Shown: positions 31,634 through 43,770, counted from the first letter of the stretch. The stretch is DNA of 64,000 bases from Rattus norvegicus (GCF_036323735.1 NC_086029.1:13997816-14061815), one strand, 5' to 3'. Notes: a model not told the origin generated them from the letters alone. Numbers and translations: made by a program.

Positions 31634-34600
31634 ATGAATATAACGGGAAGCAATAATCACTATTCCTTAATATCTCTCAATATCAATGGCCTCAACTCCC
31701 CAATAAAAAGACATAGATTAACAAACTGGATACGCAACGAGGACCCTGCATTCTGCTGCCTACAGGAAACACACCTCAGAGACAAAGACAGACACTACCT
31801 CAGAGTGAAAGGCTGGAAAACAACTTTCCAAGCAAATGGTCAGAAGAAGCAAGCTGGAGTAGCCATTCTAATATCAAATAAAATCAATTTCCAACTAAAA
31901 GTCATCAAAAAAGATAAGGAAGGACACTTCATATTCATCAAAGGAAAAATCAACCAAGATGAACTCTCAATCCTAAATATCTATGCCCCAAATACAAGGG
32001 CACCTACATATGTAAAAGAAACCTTACTAAAGCTCAAAACACACATTGCACCTCACACAATAATAGTGGGAGATTTCAACACCCCACTCTCATCAATGGA
32101 CAGATCAGGGAAACAGAAATTAAACAGTGATGTAGACAGACTAAGAGAAGTCATGAGCCAAATGGACTTAACGGATATTTATAGAACATTCTATCCTAAA
32201 GCAAAAGGATATACCTTCTTCTCAGCTCCTCATGGTACTTTCTCCAAAATTGACCATATAATTGGTCAAAAAACGGGCCTCAACAGGTACAGAAAGATAG
32301 AAATAATCCCATGCGTGCTATCGGACCACCACGGCCTAAAACTGGTCTTCAATAACAATAAGGGAAGAATGCCCACATATACGTGGAAATTGAACAATGC
32401 TCTACTCAATGATAACCTGGTCAAGGAAGAAATAAAGAAAGAAATTAAAAACTTTTTAGAATTTAATGAAAATGAAGATACAACATACTCAAACTTATGG
32501 GACACAATGAAAGCTGTGCTAAGAGGAAAACTCATAGCGCTGAGTGCCTGCAGAAAGAAACAGGAAAGAGCATATGTCAGCAGCTTGACAGCACACCTAA
32601 AAGCTCTAGAACAAAAAGAAGCAAATACACCCAGGAGGAGTAGAAGGCAGGAAATAATCAAACTCAGAGGTGAAATCAACCAAGTAGAAACAAAAAGGAC
32701 CATAGAAAGAATCAACAGAACCAAAAGTTGGTTCTTTGAGAAAATCAACAAGATAGATAAACCCTTAGCCAGACTAACGAGAGGACACAGAGAGTGTGTC
32801 CAAATTAACAAAATCAGAAATGAAAAGGGAGACATAACTACAGATTCGGAGGAAATTCAAAAAATCATCAGATCTTACTATAAAAACCTATATTCAACAA
32901 AATTTGAAAATCTTCAGGAAATGGACAATTTCCTAGACAGATACCAGGTATCGAAGTTAAATCAGGAACAGATAAACCAGTTAAACAACCCCATAACTCC
33001 TAAGGAAATAGAAGCAGTCATTAAAGGTCTCCCAACCAAAAAGAGCCCAGGTCCAGACGGGTTTAGTGCAGAATTCTATCAAACCTTCATAGAAGACCTC
33101 ATACCAATATTATCCAAACTATTCCACAAAATTGAAACAGATGGAGCCCTACCGAATTCCTTCTACGAAGCCACAATTACTCTTATACCTAAACCACACA
33201 AAGACACAACAAAGAAAGAGAACTTCAGACCAATTTCCCTTATGAATATCGACGCAAAAATACTCAATAAAATTCTGGCAAACCGAATTCAAGAGCACAT
33301 CAAAACAATCATCCACCATGATCAAGTAGGCTTCATCCCAGGCATGCAGGGATGGTTTAATATACGGAAAACCATCAACGTGATCCATTATATAAACAAA
33401 CTGAAAGAACAGAACCACATGATCATTTCATTAGATGCTGAGAAAGCATTTGACAAAATTCAACACCCCTTCATGATAAAAGTCCTGGAAAGAATAGGAA
33501 TTCAAGGCCCATACCTAAACATAGTAAAAGCCATATACAGCAAACCAGTTGCTAACATTAAACTAAATGGAGAGAAACTTGAAGCAATCCCACTAAAATC
33601 AGGGACTAGACAAGGCTGCCCACTCTCTCCCTACTTATTCAATATAGTTCTTGAAGTTCTAGCCAGAGCAATCAGACAACAAAAGGAGATCAAAGGGATA
33701 CAGATCGGAAAAGAAGAGGTCAAAATATCACTATTTGCAGATGACATGATAGTATATTTAAGTGATCCCAAAAGTTCCACCAGAGAACTACTAAAGCTGA
33801 TAAACAACTTCAGCAAAGTGGCTGGGTATAAAATTAACTCAAATAAATCAGTTGCCTTCCTCTATACAAAAGAGAAACAAGCCGAGAAAGAAATTAGGGA
33901 AACGACACCCTTCATAATAGACCCAAATAATATAAAGTACCTCGGTGTGACTTTAACCAAGCAAGTAAAAGATCTGTACAATAAGAACTTCAAGACACTG
34001 AGGAAAGAAATTGAAGAAGACCTCAGAAGATGGAAAGATCTCCCATGCTCATGGATTGGCAGGATTAATATGGTAAAAATGGCCATTTTACCAAAAGCAA
34101 TCTACAGATTCAATGCAATCCCCATCAAAATACCAATCCAATTCTTCAAAGAGTTAGACAGAACAATTTGCAAATTCATCTGGAATAACAAAAAACCCAG
34201 GATAGCTAAAGCTATCCTCAACAATAAAAGGACTTCAGGGGGAATCACTCTCCCTGAACTCAAGCAGTATTACAGAGCAATAGTGATAAAAACTGCATGG
34301 TATTGGTACAGAGACAGACAGATAGACCAATGGAATAGAATTGAAGACCCAGAAATGAACCCACACACCTATGGTCACTTGATTTTTGACAAAGGAGCCA
34401 AAACCATCCAATGGAAAAAAGATAGTATTTTCAGCAAATGGTGCTGGTTCAACTGGAGGGCAACATGTAGAAGAATGCAGATCGATCCATCCTTATCACC
34501 CTGTACAAAGCTTAAGTCCAAGTGGATCAAGGACCTCCACATCAAACCAGACACACTCAAACTAATAGAAGAAAAACTAGGGAAGCATCTGGAACACATG

Positions 34601-35242
34601 GGCACTGGAAAAAATTTCCTGAACAAAACACCAATGGCTTATGCTCTAAGATCAAGAATCGACAAATGGGATCTCATAAAACTGCAAAGCTTCTGTAAGG
34701 CAAAGGACACTGAGGTTAGGACAAAACGGCAACCAACAGATTGGGAAAAGATCTTTACCAATCCTACAACAGATAGAGGCCTTATTTCCAAAATATACAA
34801 AGAACTCAAGAAGTTAGACCGCAGGGAAACAAATAACCCTATTAAAAAATGGGGTTCAGAGCTAAACAAAGAATTCACAGCTGAGGAATGCCGAATGGCT
34901 GAGAAACACCTAAAGAAATGTTCAACATCTTTAGTCATAAGGGAAATGCAAATCAAAACAACCCTGAGATTTCACCTCACACCAGTGCGATTGGCTAAGA
35001 TCAAAAACTCAGGTGACAGCAGATGCTGGCGAGGATGTGGAGAAAGAGGAACACTCCTCCATTGTTGGTGGGATTGCAGACTGGTAAAACCATTCTGGAA
35101 ATCAGTCTGGAGGTTCCTCAGAAAATTGGACATTGAACTACCTAAGGATCCAGCTATACCTCTCTTGGGCATAACCCAAAAGATGCCTCAACATATAAAA
35201 GAGACACGTGCTCCACTATGTTCATCGCAGCCTTATTTATAA
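31634..35242 (+). CDS. ORF2: L1 E ORF2p, endonuclease/reverse transcriptase with frameshifted C terminus
   Basis: ORF2p nicks target DNA and reverse-transcribes L1 RNA at the nick. The start is chosen at the ATG for MNITGSNN, conserved with the other copies; the frame is open upstream to 31601, but that extension is not homologous because of a one-base difference at ~31627. Endonuclease residues are visible: N16, E45, D147/N149 (GDFNTPL), D231/H232 (SDHHG). The reverse transcriptase follows with SPGPDGFSAEFYQ, RPISLMN and the catalytic FADD at residues 701-704. A Cys-rich cluster (C1131, C1135, H1143, C1148) is present. One base is missing near 35172 relative to all other copies; the frame then ends after ~23 foreign residues at 35242. 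The usual length is ~1275 residues, so the last ~95 are lost. Confidence 0.93.
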   Translation: MNITGSNNHYSLISLNINGLNSPIKRHRLTNWIRNEDPAFCCLQETHLRDKDRHYLRVKGWKTTFQANGQKKQAGVAILISNKINFQLKVIKKDKEGHFIFIKGKINQDELSILNIYAPNTRAPTYVKETLLKLKTHIAPHTIIVGDFNTPLSSMDRSGKQKLNSDVDRLREVMSQMDLTDIYRTFYPKAKGYTFFSAPHGTFSKIDHIIGQKTGLNRYRKIEIIPCVLSDHHGLKLVFNNNKGRMPTYTWKLNNALLNDNLVKEEIKKEIKNFLEFNENEDTTYSNLWDTMKAVLRGKLIALSACRKKQERAYVSSLTAHLKALEQKEANTPRRSRRQEIIKLRGEINQVETKRTIERINRTKSWFFEKINKIDKPLARLTRGHRECVQINKIRNEKGDITTDSEEIQKIIRSYYKNLYSTKFENLQEMDNFLDRYQVSKLNQEQINQLNNPITPKEIEAVIKGLPTKKSPGPDGFSAEFYQTFIEDLIPILSKLFHKIETDGALPNSFYEATITLIPKPHKDTTKKENFRPISLMNIDAKILNKILANRIQEHIKTIIHHDQVGFIPGMQGWFNIRKTINVIHYINKLKEQNHMIISLDAEKAFDKIQHPFMIKVLERIGIQGPYLNIVKAIYSKPVANIKLNGEKLEAIPLKSGTRQGCPLSPYLFNIVLEVLARAIRQQKEIKGIQIGKEEVKISLFADDMIVYLSDPKSSTRELLKLINNFSKVAGYKINSNKSVAFLYTKEKQAEKEIRETTPFIIDPNNIKYLGVTLTKQVKDLYNKNFKTLRKEIEEDLRRWKDLPCSWIGRINMVKMAILPKAIYRFNAIPIKIPIQFFKELDRTICKFIWNNKKPRIAKAILNNKRTSGGITLPELKQYYRAIVIKTAWYWYRDRQIDQWNRIEDPEMNPHTYGHLIFDKGAKTIQWKKDSIFSKWCWFNWRATCRRMQIDPSLSPCTKLKSKWIKDLHIKPDTLKLIEEKLGKHLEHMGTGKNFLNKTPMAYALRSRIDKWDLIKLQSFCKAKDTEVRTKRQPTDWEKIFTNPTTDRGLISKIYKELKKLDRRETNNPIKKWGSELNKEFTAEECRMAEKHLKKCSTSLVIREMQIKTTLRFHLTPVRLAKIKNSGDSRCWRGCGERGTLLHCWWDCRLVKPFWKSVWRFLRKLDIELPKDPAIPLLGITQKMPQHIKETRAPLCSSQPYL

Positions 35243-35460
35243 TAGCCAGAAGCTGGAAAGAACCCAGATGCCCTTCAACAGAGGAATGGATACAGAAAAT
35301 GTGGTACATCTACACAATGGAATATTACTCAGCTATCAAAAACAACGAGTTTATGAAATTCGTAGGCCAATGGTTGGAACTGGAAAATATCATCCTGAGT
35401 GAGCTAACCCAATCACAGAAAGACATACATGGTATGCACTCATTGATAAGTGGCTATTAG
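35175..35460 (+). pseudogene. ORF2: Out-of-frame ORF2 C-terminal tail of L1 E
   Basis: The sequence for the normal C-terminal ~95 residues (FIAALFIIARSWKEPRCPS ... SLISGY) is present and open, but in the +1 frame relative to the main ORF2, because of the single-base loss near 35172. Mutational work on human L1 shows that the C-terminal region contributes to activity, so this copy is probably impaired; that step is inference. Confidence 0.9.
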
Positions 35461-36165
35461 CCCAAATGCTTGAATTACCCTAGATCCCTAGAACAAACGA
35501 AACTCAAGACGGATGATCAAAATGTGAATGCTTCACTCCTTCTTTAAATGAGGAAAAAGAATACCCTTGGCAGGGAAGGGAGAGGCAAAGATTAAAACAG
35601 AGACTGAAGGAACACCCATTCAGAGCCTGCCCCACATGTGGCCCATACATATACAGCCACCCAATTAGACAAGATGGATGAAGCAAAGAAGTGCAGACTG
35701 ACAGGAGCCGGATGTAGATCGCTCCTGAGAGACACAGCCAGAATACAGCAAATATAGAGGCGAATGCCAGCAGCAAACCACTGAACTGAGAATAGGTCCC
35801 CTATTGAAGGAATCTGAGAAAGAACTGGAAGAGCTTGAAGGGGCTCGAGACCCCAAAAGTACAACAATGCCAAGCAACCAGAGCTTCCAGGGACTAAGCC
35901 ACTACCTAAAGACTATACATGGACTGACCCTGGACTCTGACCCCATAGGTAGCAATGAATATCCTAGTAAGAGCACCAGTGGAAGGGGAAGCCCTGGGTC
36001 CTGCTAAGACTGAACCCACAGTGAACTAGTCTATGGGGGGAGGGCGGCAATGGGGGGAGGGTTGGGAGGGGAACACCCATAAGGAAGGGGAGGAGGGAGG
36101 GGGATGTTTGCCCGGAAACCGGGAAAGGGAATAACACTCGAAATGTATATAAGAAATACTCAAGT
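35461..36165 (+). other. 3' UTR of L1 E, with G-rich polypurine tract
   Basis: Non-coding. At 36034-36105 there are repeated runs of 4-6 G (ggggggaggg, ggggggaggg, ggaggggaac, ggggaggaggg), the conserved G-quadruplex-prone tract of L1 3' UTRs. It ends with 'tactcaagttaat' and the A-tail. The usual weak AATAAA context is in 'taataaaaa'. Confidence 0.9.
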
Positions 36166-36171
36166 TAATAA

Positions 36172-36202
<31 letters not shown>

Positions 36203-36214
36203 AAAAAAAAAAAA
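36166..36214 (+). repeat. Poly(A) tail of L1 E
   Basis: About 48 nt of A with single G interruptions at regular spacing. Its length supports a recent insertion. Confidence 0.95.
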
Positions 36215-36229
36215 AAGAAGTGAGTTTAG
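36215..36229 (+). repeat. 3' target-site duplication of L1 E
   Basis: AAGAAGTGAGTTTAG, identical to 27345-27359. Confidence 0.97.
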
Positions 36230-38214
36230 TGAATAAATCAAAACCAGTAAAATCAAAGGGGGAAAAACTTTCTCATCACGACAATGAAAATCTTCTCTCT
36301 GCACTGTTGTGAATAGAAAAGATAATACTGGTATCTATATTGTGCTATTTTTGAGGTTGACTGTCACTTTACAAAGATATCAAATGCATTACCAGATATG
36401 TGACAGGCTTTGAATAATGGTAACTTAGGGAGAGGGAATGGATATGCAGAACTCTCAAGGTGCTCATTGAAATGAATTAGTGCATTGTTACATTTTTTTA
36501 CATAGTCTAATTTTCTTAGGCTAATCCATGTTTTAATCATCCAGTTCTCTTTAAGTCAGCACCCTGTTGGAGTAGCTCTATATGACATGTAGATGACCTT
36601 GTGTAATATTTATTTAAAACATTCAGTACTGGTTCTATCTCTTGTTCTTTCTAGCAGTTTTTGACTAGAGGTTCAGTGGGCAACCTTGGCTACAAAAATA
36701 GGTGGTTATAACAGAAATAATTAGTTATCTAGTACCAAAAGAATACTAAAATTATGCATATAAGTAACACTGAGCAGGATATATTTATATAGGAAGATAT
36801 ATGCATATACATACATATGTGTAAAAGCAGCTAATAAAGAAAGAGGCCATGGCTCTGAAAGAAAGTGAGTTGAAATATGTGTGAGTATTTGTAGGGGGAA
36901 AAGGGAAGGGGAAGTGATGTAAGTATAATAAACAATAAAACAATAAAAAAAATGAGGTGAAGCAAGAAAGATGACACCATATGTTGACCTCTGGCCTCCA
37001 CAGTCATGAACTTTAGGGGGCATTCCATCAACAGCCTTTTTTTCTACCTTGGCAAATATCATGTGTTTTTCCATTCATATGAGTGTATTTCCATTTACAT
37101 GAGGTTCTTCCAGAAATACAAAATATTTAACAGTAGGTGTGGGACTAATGAGAGATCTTGCTGTGGAGGGTGAAGATACCGGAGACACACCCATGCCTGA
37201 TTTCAGTAACTTCCAGGTTAAGTTGCAATATGCCTTCAGAGTGAGAAATCACACTGCACACTCACACTTAGAGATTAAAGAGCAGCAAGTTCTTTAAAGT
37301 CTTGCCCTGCTGCGCCTAGTGCTCAAAGAGGAGTTGGTTTCAAATAGAAGATTTTACTAACTTACGTGTACCTTGGGCTTATGTATTTCACTTATGCTGT
37401 CACCCTTAGGTCTCTTTTAGGTCCTGGCCCCAGGTTACACTTTAAACAAGTCTGGCCACTTGGGCAGATGTGCCATTTATATAGGAAAGATATTGCCATA
37501 ATTATTTCAACACTCTTTGTTTTTCTTTCAAATAGTTGTTACCTAGGCTGATCTCATTCATCGGGTATAATTATGTTTTTCTGAAGAAGAAAACTGTGAT
37601 CTTTACAATAGGCCCTGTGCACTTCCTATTAGAGGCATGATCTTTAGGGACAGACCTAAAGACTGGCCAATCATGGTGAACAAGCATTTACATCCAAGCA
37701 TCATAAATTTAACTTGTCTCTGACAAGCCTGGTGAGCATGCTACATACCTTTGGAGTATTGGCGTATTGTAGATGCAGAATTAATTAAATTCTGCTTTGT
37801 GTGACTTCCTAAGCAGATCTATTAGTATATCGTCTATACCATCAATCCTCTTAGAATTTCTTTTACGTCAAAGTCACATTGCTGACATCTTACTGGGTTA
37901 CTCTGTGCTACTTTACATAGAACCATTTAAGGCAATCTTCATTATTTATGGAAAATACTTGTTTGTTATTGTTTTTAGTTCCTTAGTATTTTTTTATCAT
38001 AAATCTCATAGAACCTATGTTTTTGAGTAATGTGGGATGACTAGGATTAGTAATCCCTGGCCACATAACATTTATTAGTGACTAAATATGACAAGATCAG
38101 AATTAATTTAAGTACCTACTATGTGCACAATAATATGTTTTTGAAATGTAAATCTAAATAATTCTGCTCATTTATTAATAGTAGGCTTTTCACCATGAAC
38201 TGTAGAATTACAGA

Positions 38215-38216
<2 letters not shown>
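36230..38216. other. Unassigned sequence with a small B4-like fragment
   Basis: 36955-37005 ('gttgacctctggcctccac') matches the 3' end of B4-type SINEs on the plus strand. Nothing else was recognised. Open frames here are short and motif-free. Confidence 0.45.

Positions 38217-38266
<50 letters not shown>
38217..38266. repeat. (CT)n microsatellite
   Basis: An uninterrupted TC array of ~24 units. Confidence 0.97.
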
Positions 38267-38269
<3 letters not shown>

Positions 38270-39827
38270 TGAACAAATAATTTCGACTATATTTTCCAAA
38301 TAAATCAGAAACACATGGCTTTGAATGCTTGAGAGCCAATATGGAATAGATATTTTTGAGGGCAGAATGTTGAAATTTTTGAACTATTTTAATGCTTGAT
38401 GATAATTACTTAAAATCTGGTTCATATGGTAAGCATCATCCCTAACCAAATATTTTTTCCCACTTTACCCTTGCCCTTTGTAAGTCTCAGAATGTGTGTG
38501 GCTAAGGCAAGAATTACCTAAGCATCTGAACCTTGCTCGTTCTTTAGAGGGAATGAATGGTGTGAACTGGGAGCCCTTCTGTAGGTTTGTGTGTTTATGA
38601 ATCACGCTGGGCTTTCTCCAGGACTCAGCCACAGTCTGATTGAAGGGTGATGATATTTACAAATTACAGTTTCTTTCTCTGTGAAGTCTCAGGCCTGAGG
38701 CTTAAGCATCTTCAGGAAGACAGTTCAACAGCTGCTGTGTTGCTGATGAGCCATGGAATCAGACAGGCAGATACAAAGGAAGGAAAGACAGAGGCAGATG
38801 GCCAGAGGGGATCAGTGAACATCCTCTGGCCCTTCACTACAGGAGCTCCTAGGTTCAGTTATGGCGAGTGTTTTTGTTGTTGCCATTCTTTTGTTTTTGC
38901 TTATTTGTTCGTTTTGTTTTGTTTTTGTTTTTAATTCCCTTTTTGAGCCAAAGATATCACAACATGTTCATGTTCAGAAGAGCACTCTCTATAGAAGTCT
39001 ACTCCTGTTTTAGCCAAAAGCTGATTTGAGTTATTAAAACTGATGTGGCATCTTTGGAAGTTCTACCTGCTGTTTTGGTATTGGGAGGTACAGCATGCAG
39101 TAAAATGACTTCCTTGGTTTTCTTCACAATGACACTTTTGAAATCCAATCTAGGCAAATTGTTTACTGCCTGCTTTGACAAGTCAGCTGTGCTATGCTAA
39201 ACTAAACAACACAAAGAGGAAAGTGTAAAAAAAGCCCATCTCTGGGTATCACGCTTATTTCTGAGTTGGCTAGTGGTTAATATTTGAAGGGTTATTGGAT
39301 AGTCTCGATTGTTTCTATTTATGGGAGATGATAGTTCTCAATTGATTCCGCATTCTTCTATTTAGAGATATATTCACGATTTCAAATAATTTAATGAAAA
39401 AACAAGAAAACCAATAAAACTGAAATAGGTGTTAATGTTTTTACTTTGTGATATACTTAAAAGTCCCATATAAATTTTGTCTCCATTAATTTTTACTCTG
39501 TATAAGGTCTTATCCTAATTGAATCCAATACCTGTATATTTTATACTTCATAGTATCTTTTGCTTACAACATAATATAATAAAATGTGTAGTATATGACA
39601 AGATTTATAAATTCTATTTAAACAGGCACATCATTTGTAAATTCAATTTTTCTCTGGGTATAAAACTTGTTATGCATTCTTTATAAAACCCTAAAATGAT
39701 AAGATCATTGAGAAGCATTATTTATCTATTCTCAAAAAAGTAACCATGACCTGGAACAAAACAATTTATCTTTCTTTCTACCCCTTCCCTTCTTTTCTTC
39801 CCCTTCTCTCTCTCTTGTAAGGTGTGT

Positions 39828-39829
<2 letters not shown>
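38267..39829. other. Unassigned AT-rich sequence
   Basis: No gene or repeat family recognised. A short pyrimidine-rich stretch lies at 39770-39815. Confidence 0.5.

Positions 39830-39890
<61 letters not shown>
39830..39890. repeat. (TG)n microsatellite
   Basis: A TG array interrupted once by 'gag'. Confidence 0.97.
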
Positions 39891-39891
<1 letters not shown>

Positions 39892-40076
39892 TTGTTCTTC
39901 TCTGTGTGGCTAGTAGATGTTACACATAGGTGATGGGTATATTCATCAATTTCTTTGCCCTCTTTTTTGTAGAACACTTTAAAGATGTATTCTTTGATAT
40001 TTCACACAATATTTTTTATCATATTCTTTCCTGCCTTTCATTTATTCCCAAATTCTTTCCTCTATTTTTCTTAAAA

Positions 40077-40078
<2 letters not shown>

Positions 40079-40160
<82 letters not shown>
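40079..40160. repeat. Compound (GT)n(GA)n microsatellite
   Basis: GT array to about 40112 passing directly into a GA array to 40160. Confidence 0.97.
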
Positions 40161-40162
<2 letters not shown>

Positions 40163-40345
40163 AAAAAATGAAAAATCCAAGCATGAATGAGGGGCAGTGG
40201 GTAAAACATTCCATCCCTAGGCCTGAAGCTATCTATGAATGATCACTGCTCTGGGAGAGAAAAATTAGTTTACATCTTTGGAGTGATACTGGGTTTATCA
40301 GCTACCTTTCAGGGAAAATGAATGCAGGCACAGATATCATATTTT

Positions 40346-40532
40346 TTGAGGCAGGATCTCTCACAGAATCTGGACCCAGACAGCAAATCCTTCCAACCCC
40401 ACCCACTTATCTCTGTCCACTAGCTAGGGTTACGTCATAGGACACTGATGGGATCAGTTTATATTCACATTGGAGATTTGAATTCCAGGTCTCATCCTTG
40501 TGCAACAGCTGCAACTGTCTGTCCAGTCCCTT
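40346..40532 (-). mobile_element. B4-type SINE
   Basis: Minus-strand B4 order on the plus strand: 'ttgaggcaggatctctcac', a B1-like middle, 'ctagggttacgtcata', 'ggagatttgaattccaggtct', 'cttgtgcaacagctg', 'gtccagtccc'. It is diverged. Confidence 0.6.
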
Positions 40533-41112
40533 TCTTTTTAGTCGCTTCCTCCTTTCCCTTTAGGAATCTAAAGCTATTACCAGTTGTCTCAGCTGCCACT
40601 TGGCATTTAACCCTGATTTTTGACCCAGAAGTATTTCTCTATCCCACTCTCTCCTTGTTTCCCAAGTAGTTTAAAATTGCAGTGCAGCACCTCAAACCTG
40701 CACTTCCTAAGGGAATTTTATCAGAGACATCTCCCTGACAGCATCAGGAGCAGTCAGCCTGAATCAATGAGGATCTCCCATGGAAACCTGTGGCACACTC
40801 AGAAGTGACACCCAGACAGCCACTGAACACAGCAGCCTCTCCAGATCAATTGAGATTTTAAACCAGCAACTCCAAAGCAACTGACAGGACAGAAATGGTT
40901 CAGAACACCAATCCAGAAAATTTCAAATCTCATAGTGTTTATTTTGAGGCATCTGGTCATAAATTAGATATTATTCTGTAGCCTAAATAGTGGAATGATC
41001 ATTTTTGTTCAAGAAGTCTTAAAGTTTCAATTTGTCTCGGTAGTTTTAGGTTGCTGGTAGCTTCACATGTGTTATGTAGTAGTGACATGCTTTTTCTTCA
41101 TTTAATAAAGTG

Positions 41113-41115
<3 letters not shown>
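40533..41115. other. Unassigned sequence
   Basis: No gene or repeat family recognised. Confidence 0.5.
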
Positions 41116-41162
<47 letters not shown>

Positions 41163-41188
41163 CGCGCGCACACATGTGCACGTGTATA
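41116..41188. repeat. Alternating pyrimidine-purine tract ((TG)n then mixed CG/CA/TG)
   Basis: A long TG array flows without a break in alternation into 'cgtgcgcgcgcacacatgtg' and 'cacgtgtata', giving ~70 bp of strict alternating pyrimidine-purine, the composition that favours Z-DNA. Confidence 0.93.
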
Positions 41189-43590
41189 TCCAAATATATA
41201 AGTCAGGAAATCAACTTTTAAAAGCTGCTGTGTTGTATGGAATGATAAAATGACAAGCAACCTGCCTTTGAGCTCTGTATTAACAGACATTTTGTAAGAT
41301 GGCAAAGTTAACTCGACCCTGGAGCTAGAATTTAAATGACTTGAGCTTTATGGTCTTTTAATGTGGGACCTTCCAGCCTGGAAATGAAGCAGATTTTCCA
41401 TTCTCTGACTTCAATCTGCTCAGCAGGGTAGGTTCCCACTACCTTCAGAGCAGCTGTTAGGAGCAAGAGAAACAGTGTACGGCAATAAAATTGATTGCTT
41501 CAACTACCCAGTTCTGTAGCGCCTCAACAGCTTGACTTTTGGTTGGGTCTCTTAACACTTGCTCCCTAAAGCACTAACTCTTATCTCTAATTGGTCTAAA
41601 TACAAATTCCAAAAAGAGAGTGGTTGGCCAGAACAACTGTAAGTTTGTTGTAAGTGAATTGAGAGGAATACAGAGCCTACGATTGTAGAGACCTTGTGAA
41701 GATAGCAGCAGAGGTCTGCCAAGGCTGGGGTTTTATTGTGATTAAGATCTTAGTGCTAAATCAAGACATGGCAGGCCACATCCCTATATCATTCCCACAG
41801 AGACACTGGGGAGAAGGACATTAACTGAATTTCCAGCAAGACTGAGCTGCACAAATTCCTCCCAGCCTTCCTGGAAGCCTGGCTGTACAGAGAAGTAACG
41901 CCTACTTGATATTTCCTCCTGGATTCCTGTGGATCAGCTGTCAGCTCTCTGAAATGTCCTCCTCACGTATAGACAGGAGCTGGTATTGTCATAACTTTGG
42001 GCACAAGGAAAGCTGCTCAGCCGTAGGTGTCAAGGGTGATTGTTCCGATGGTGAAATTGTTAATCTTAATATTCAGATGCCATAATACTGCTTTTTAGCA
42101 ATTAATACCTGTCACCATGGTTTTAATCTTAGAATTCCAGTTAGGTTTTTACTTCATTCTAACATGAAAGTAGTATTTACATCAACCTTTCTTAATCAAA
42201 TGTGCTGGATTACGGATTCTCCTACAACAGTCTTTGCCATGTCATGTTTGATGATATGCAAGCCAATTTGTATATACCTTTTATGCAGTTTTTGTTTGAA
42301 TTGTAATCTAGAACATAACAAAACTAGTGAACTTAAATATAGTCAACATCTCTGACTTCTAAAGCATTTTGCCTATAACAGATATGAAACTGCTTATTCT
42401 TTTCATGTTCTTTATGTGAAATATACTTTTGAGTTATTTTTATAAGGAAAATACCTTCTCTGTTTAGAATGATAGGAACTACTCTTGGAATCATGCCATC
42501 AGGCAATACACAGCCTTTGGCAAAACCAAATAATAGCAATGGAATAATTTGTGTAAGAACTGTGTACTTGTTTTAACAGGGAAGTGCAGTGCCTTTCCTC
42601 TAAGTATTGTCTGTCCTAATGCATTACAATCCTTTTGTCACCCTTGAAAAACCTATAACAAGAAAAGACATGTGCAGCCAGACAGAAAAAAATATATATG
42701 AAAAAACAGATTTGACTGGAGCTGTTAATATTACTCTTAGGGTGGTTTGGTTTGGGAGTTCCTTGCACATAACAGTGGGAATTCTGGGAGGACATTAAGC
42801 CATTGACAGAGTTATGTCACTCTCAGGGCTGTCTAGTTTAAGAAGGCATTGTTTACCATATATTTCTTGCTTAGCAGTTAACTCAGCAGGCTTGCTTGCT
42901 GGAGATAATTTTTCCATTAACTTTGATTGAATTTCCTGTCTTAAAAAGGGTAAATATACATATGTATTCAAATGAAATGCTTAAAAATCTCATATCATTC
43001 TTTGTGCATTACCAACAAAACATTAAGTATTTTATGTAGAGCATTGGTACGAAAACTGCTTAGTATCAGAACAACAAATATTCAAAGGGATGGGAGTCAA
43101 AAGACCTTTTGTGTGGAGGAAAAATTAATGATCTGGTTTTAGGGAATAACTATTTCTCACACAGAATGTTCTCAGTGGACAAAAACAATGAGACAGGGTG
43201 AGTATTTGACTGCTTCGGGTTTATCTGAACAAGAACCTTGAGGATGTGCTATTCTAATGTTTTGATTTTCTGAGAAAGAAATAAAAGCATAAATTTTTGG
43301 AAAGTGAACCTGAGTAAGGAGAAGTGAATTGGTTAGAAGTGAGGAGTTCTATATTTCCCAGAATGTTTCTAAAATCGATCTCATGTCAGCCTATGTTTAC
43401 TTGGGACTTCAAAGGTATGATTTCTGTGTCAAAGGCTAAAATGGAAACTATTTGTAATGGTAAACTGTCTCTGCATAATGAATTATCCCCAAGTTTAAAA
43501 CTTAAAACAACAATTGTATATTATCTCCATTTCTACAGATCACAACTTTAAAGGTAGCTGAAGTAGATGGTTCTGGCAGGACTGAAGTCA
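41189..43590. other. Unassigned sequence
   Basis: No recognisable gene, RNA or repeat family. Open frames are short. Confidence 0.5.
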
Positions 43591-43770
43591 CGTTGTGCAT
43601 GGGGATACTGACATCTGAAAACTTGACCAGGGCTGTAGGACCCACTTCTGTAATGGCTTGCTTCAGCAAATGTAGGCATCAGGCCTGGTAGTTTTGGCAA
43701 GAAATCTTGTTCCCAGCCACATGACCCCCTGCAAAGAGCTGCTGCAGAGTCCTCATGGCAGGGTATCAAG
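43591..43770. mobile_element. Possible ancient mammalian interspersed repeat
   Basis: Phrases such as 'catctgaaaacttgaccaggg', 'cccacttctgtaatggcttgc' and 'ccacatgaccccctgcaaagag' follow the order of a widespread old mammalian repeat that I cannot name reliably. Confidence 0.35.

Larger units (their letters stand above)
27360..36214 (+). mobile_element. L1 E: complete young rat-type L1 (8.86 kb)
   Basis: The order is five tandem 606-bp 5' units (27360-30305), a unique leader (30306-30501), ORF1 (30502-31575), a 58-bp spacer, ORF2 (from 31634), a 3' UTR (35461-36165), and a poly(A) tail with two single-G interruptions (to 36214). Perfect 15-bp target-site duplications and the open ORF1 mark it as the youngest element in the window. 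The only disabling lesion seen is one frameshift near the end of ORF2. Subfamily naming (for example the L1mlvi2-like group) would need alignment. Confidence 0.97.
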
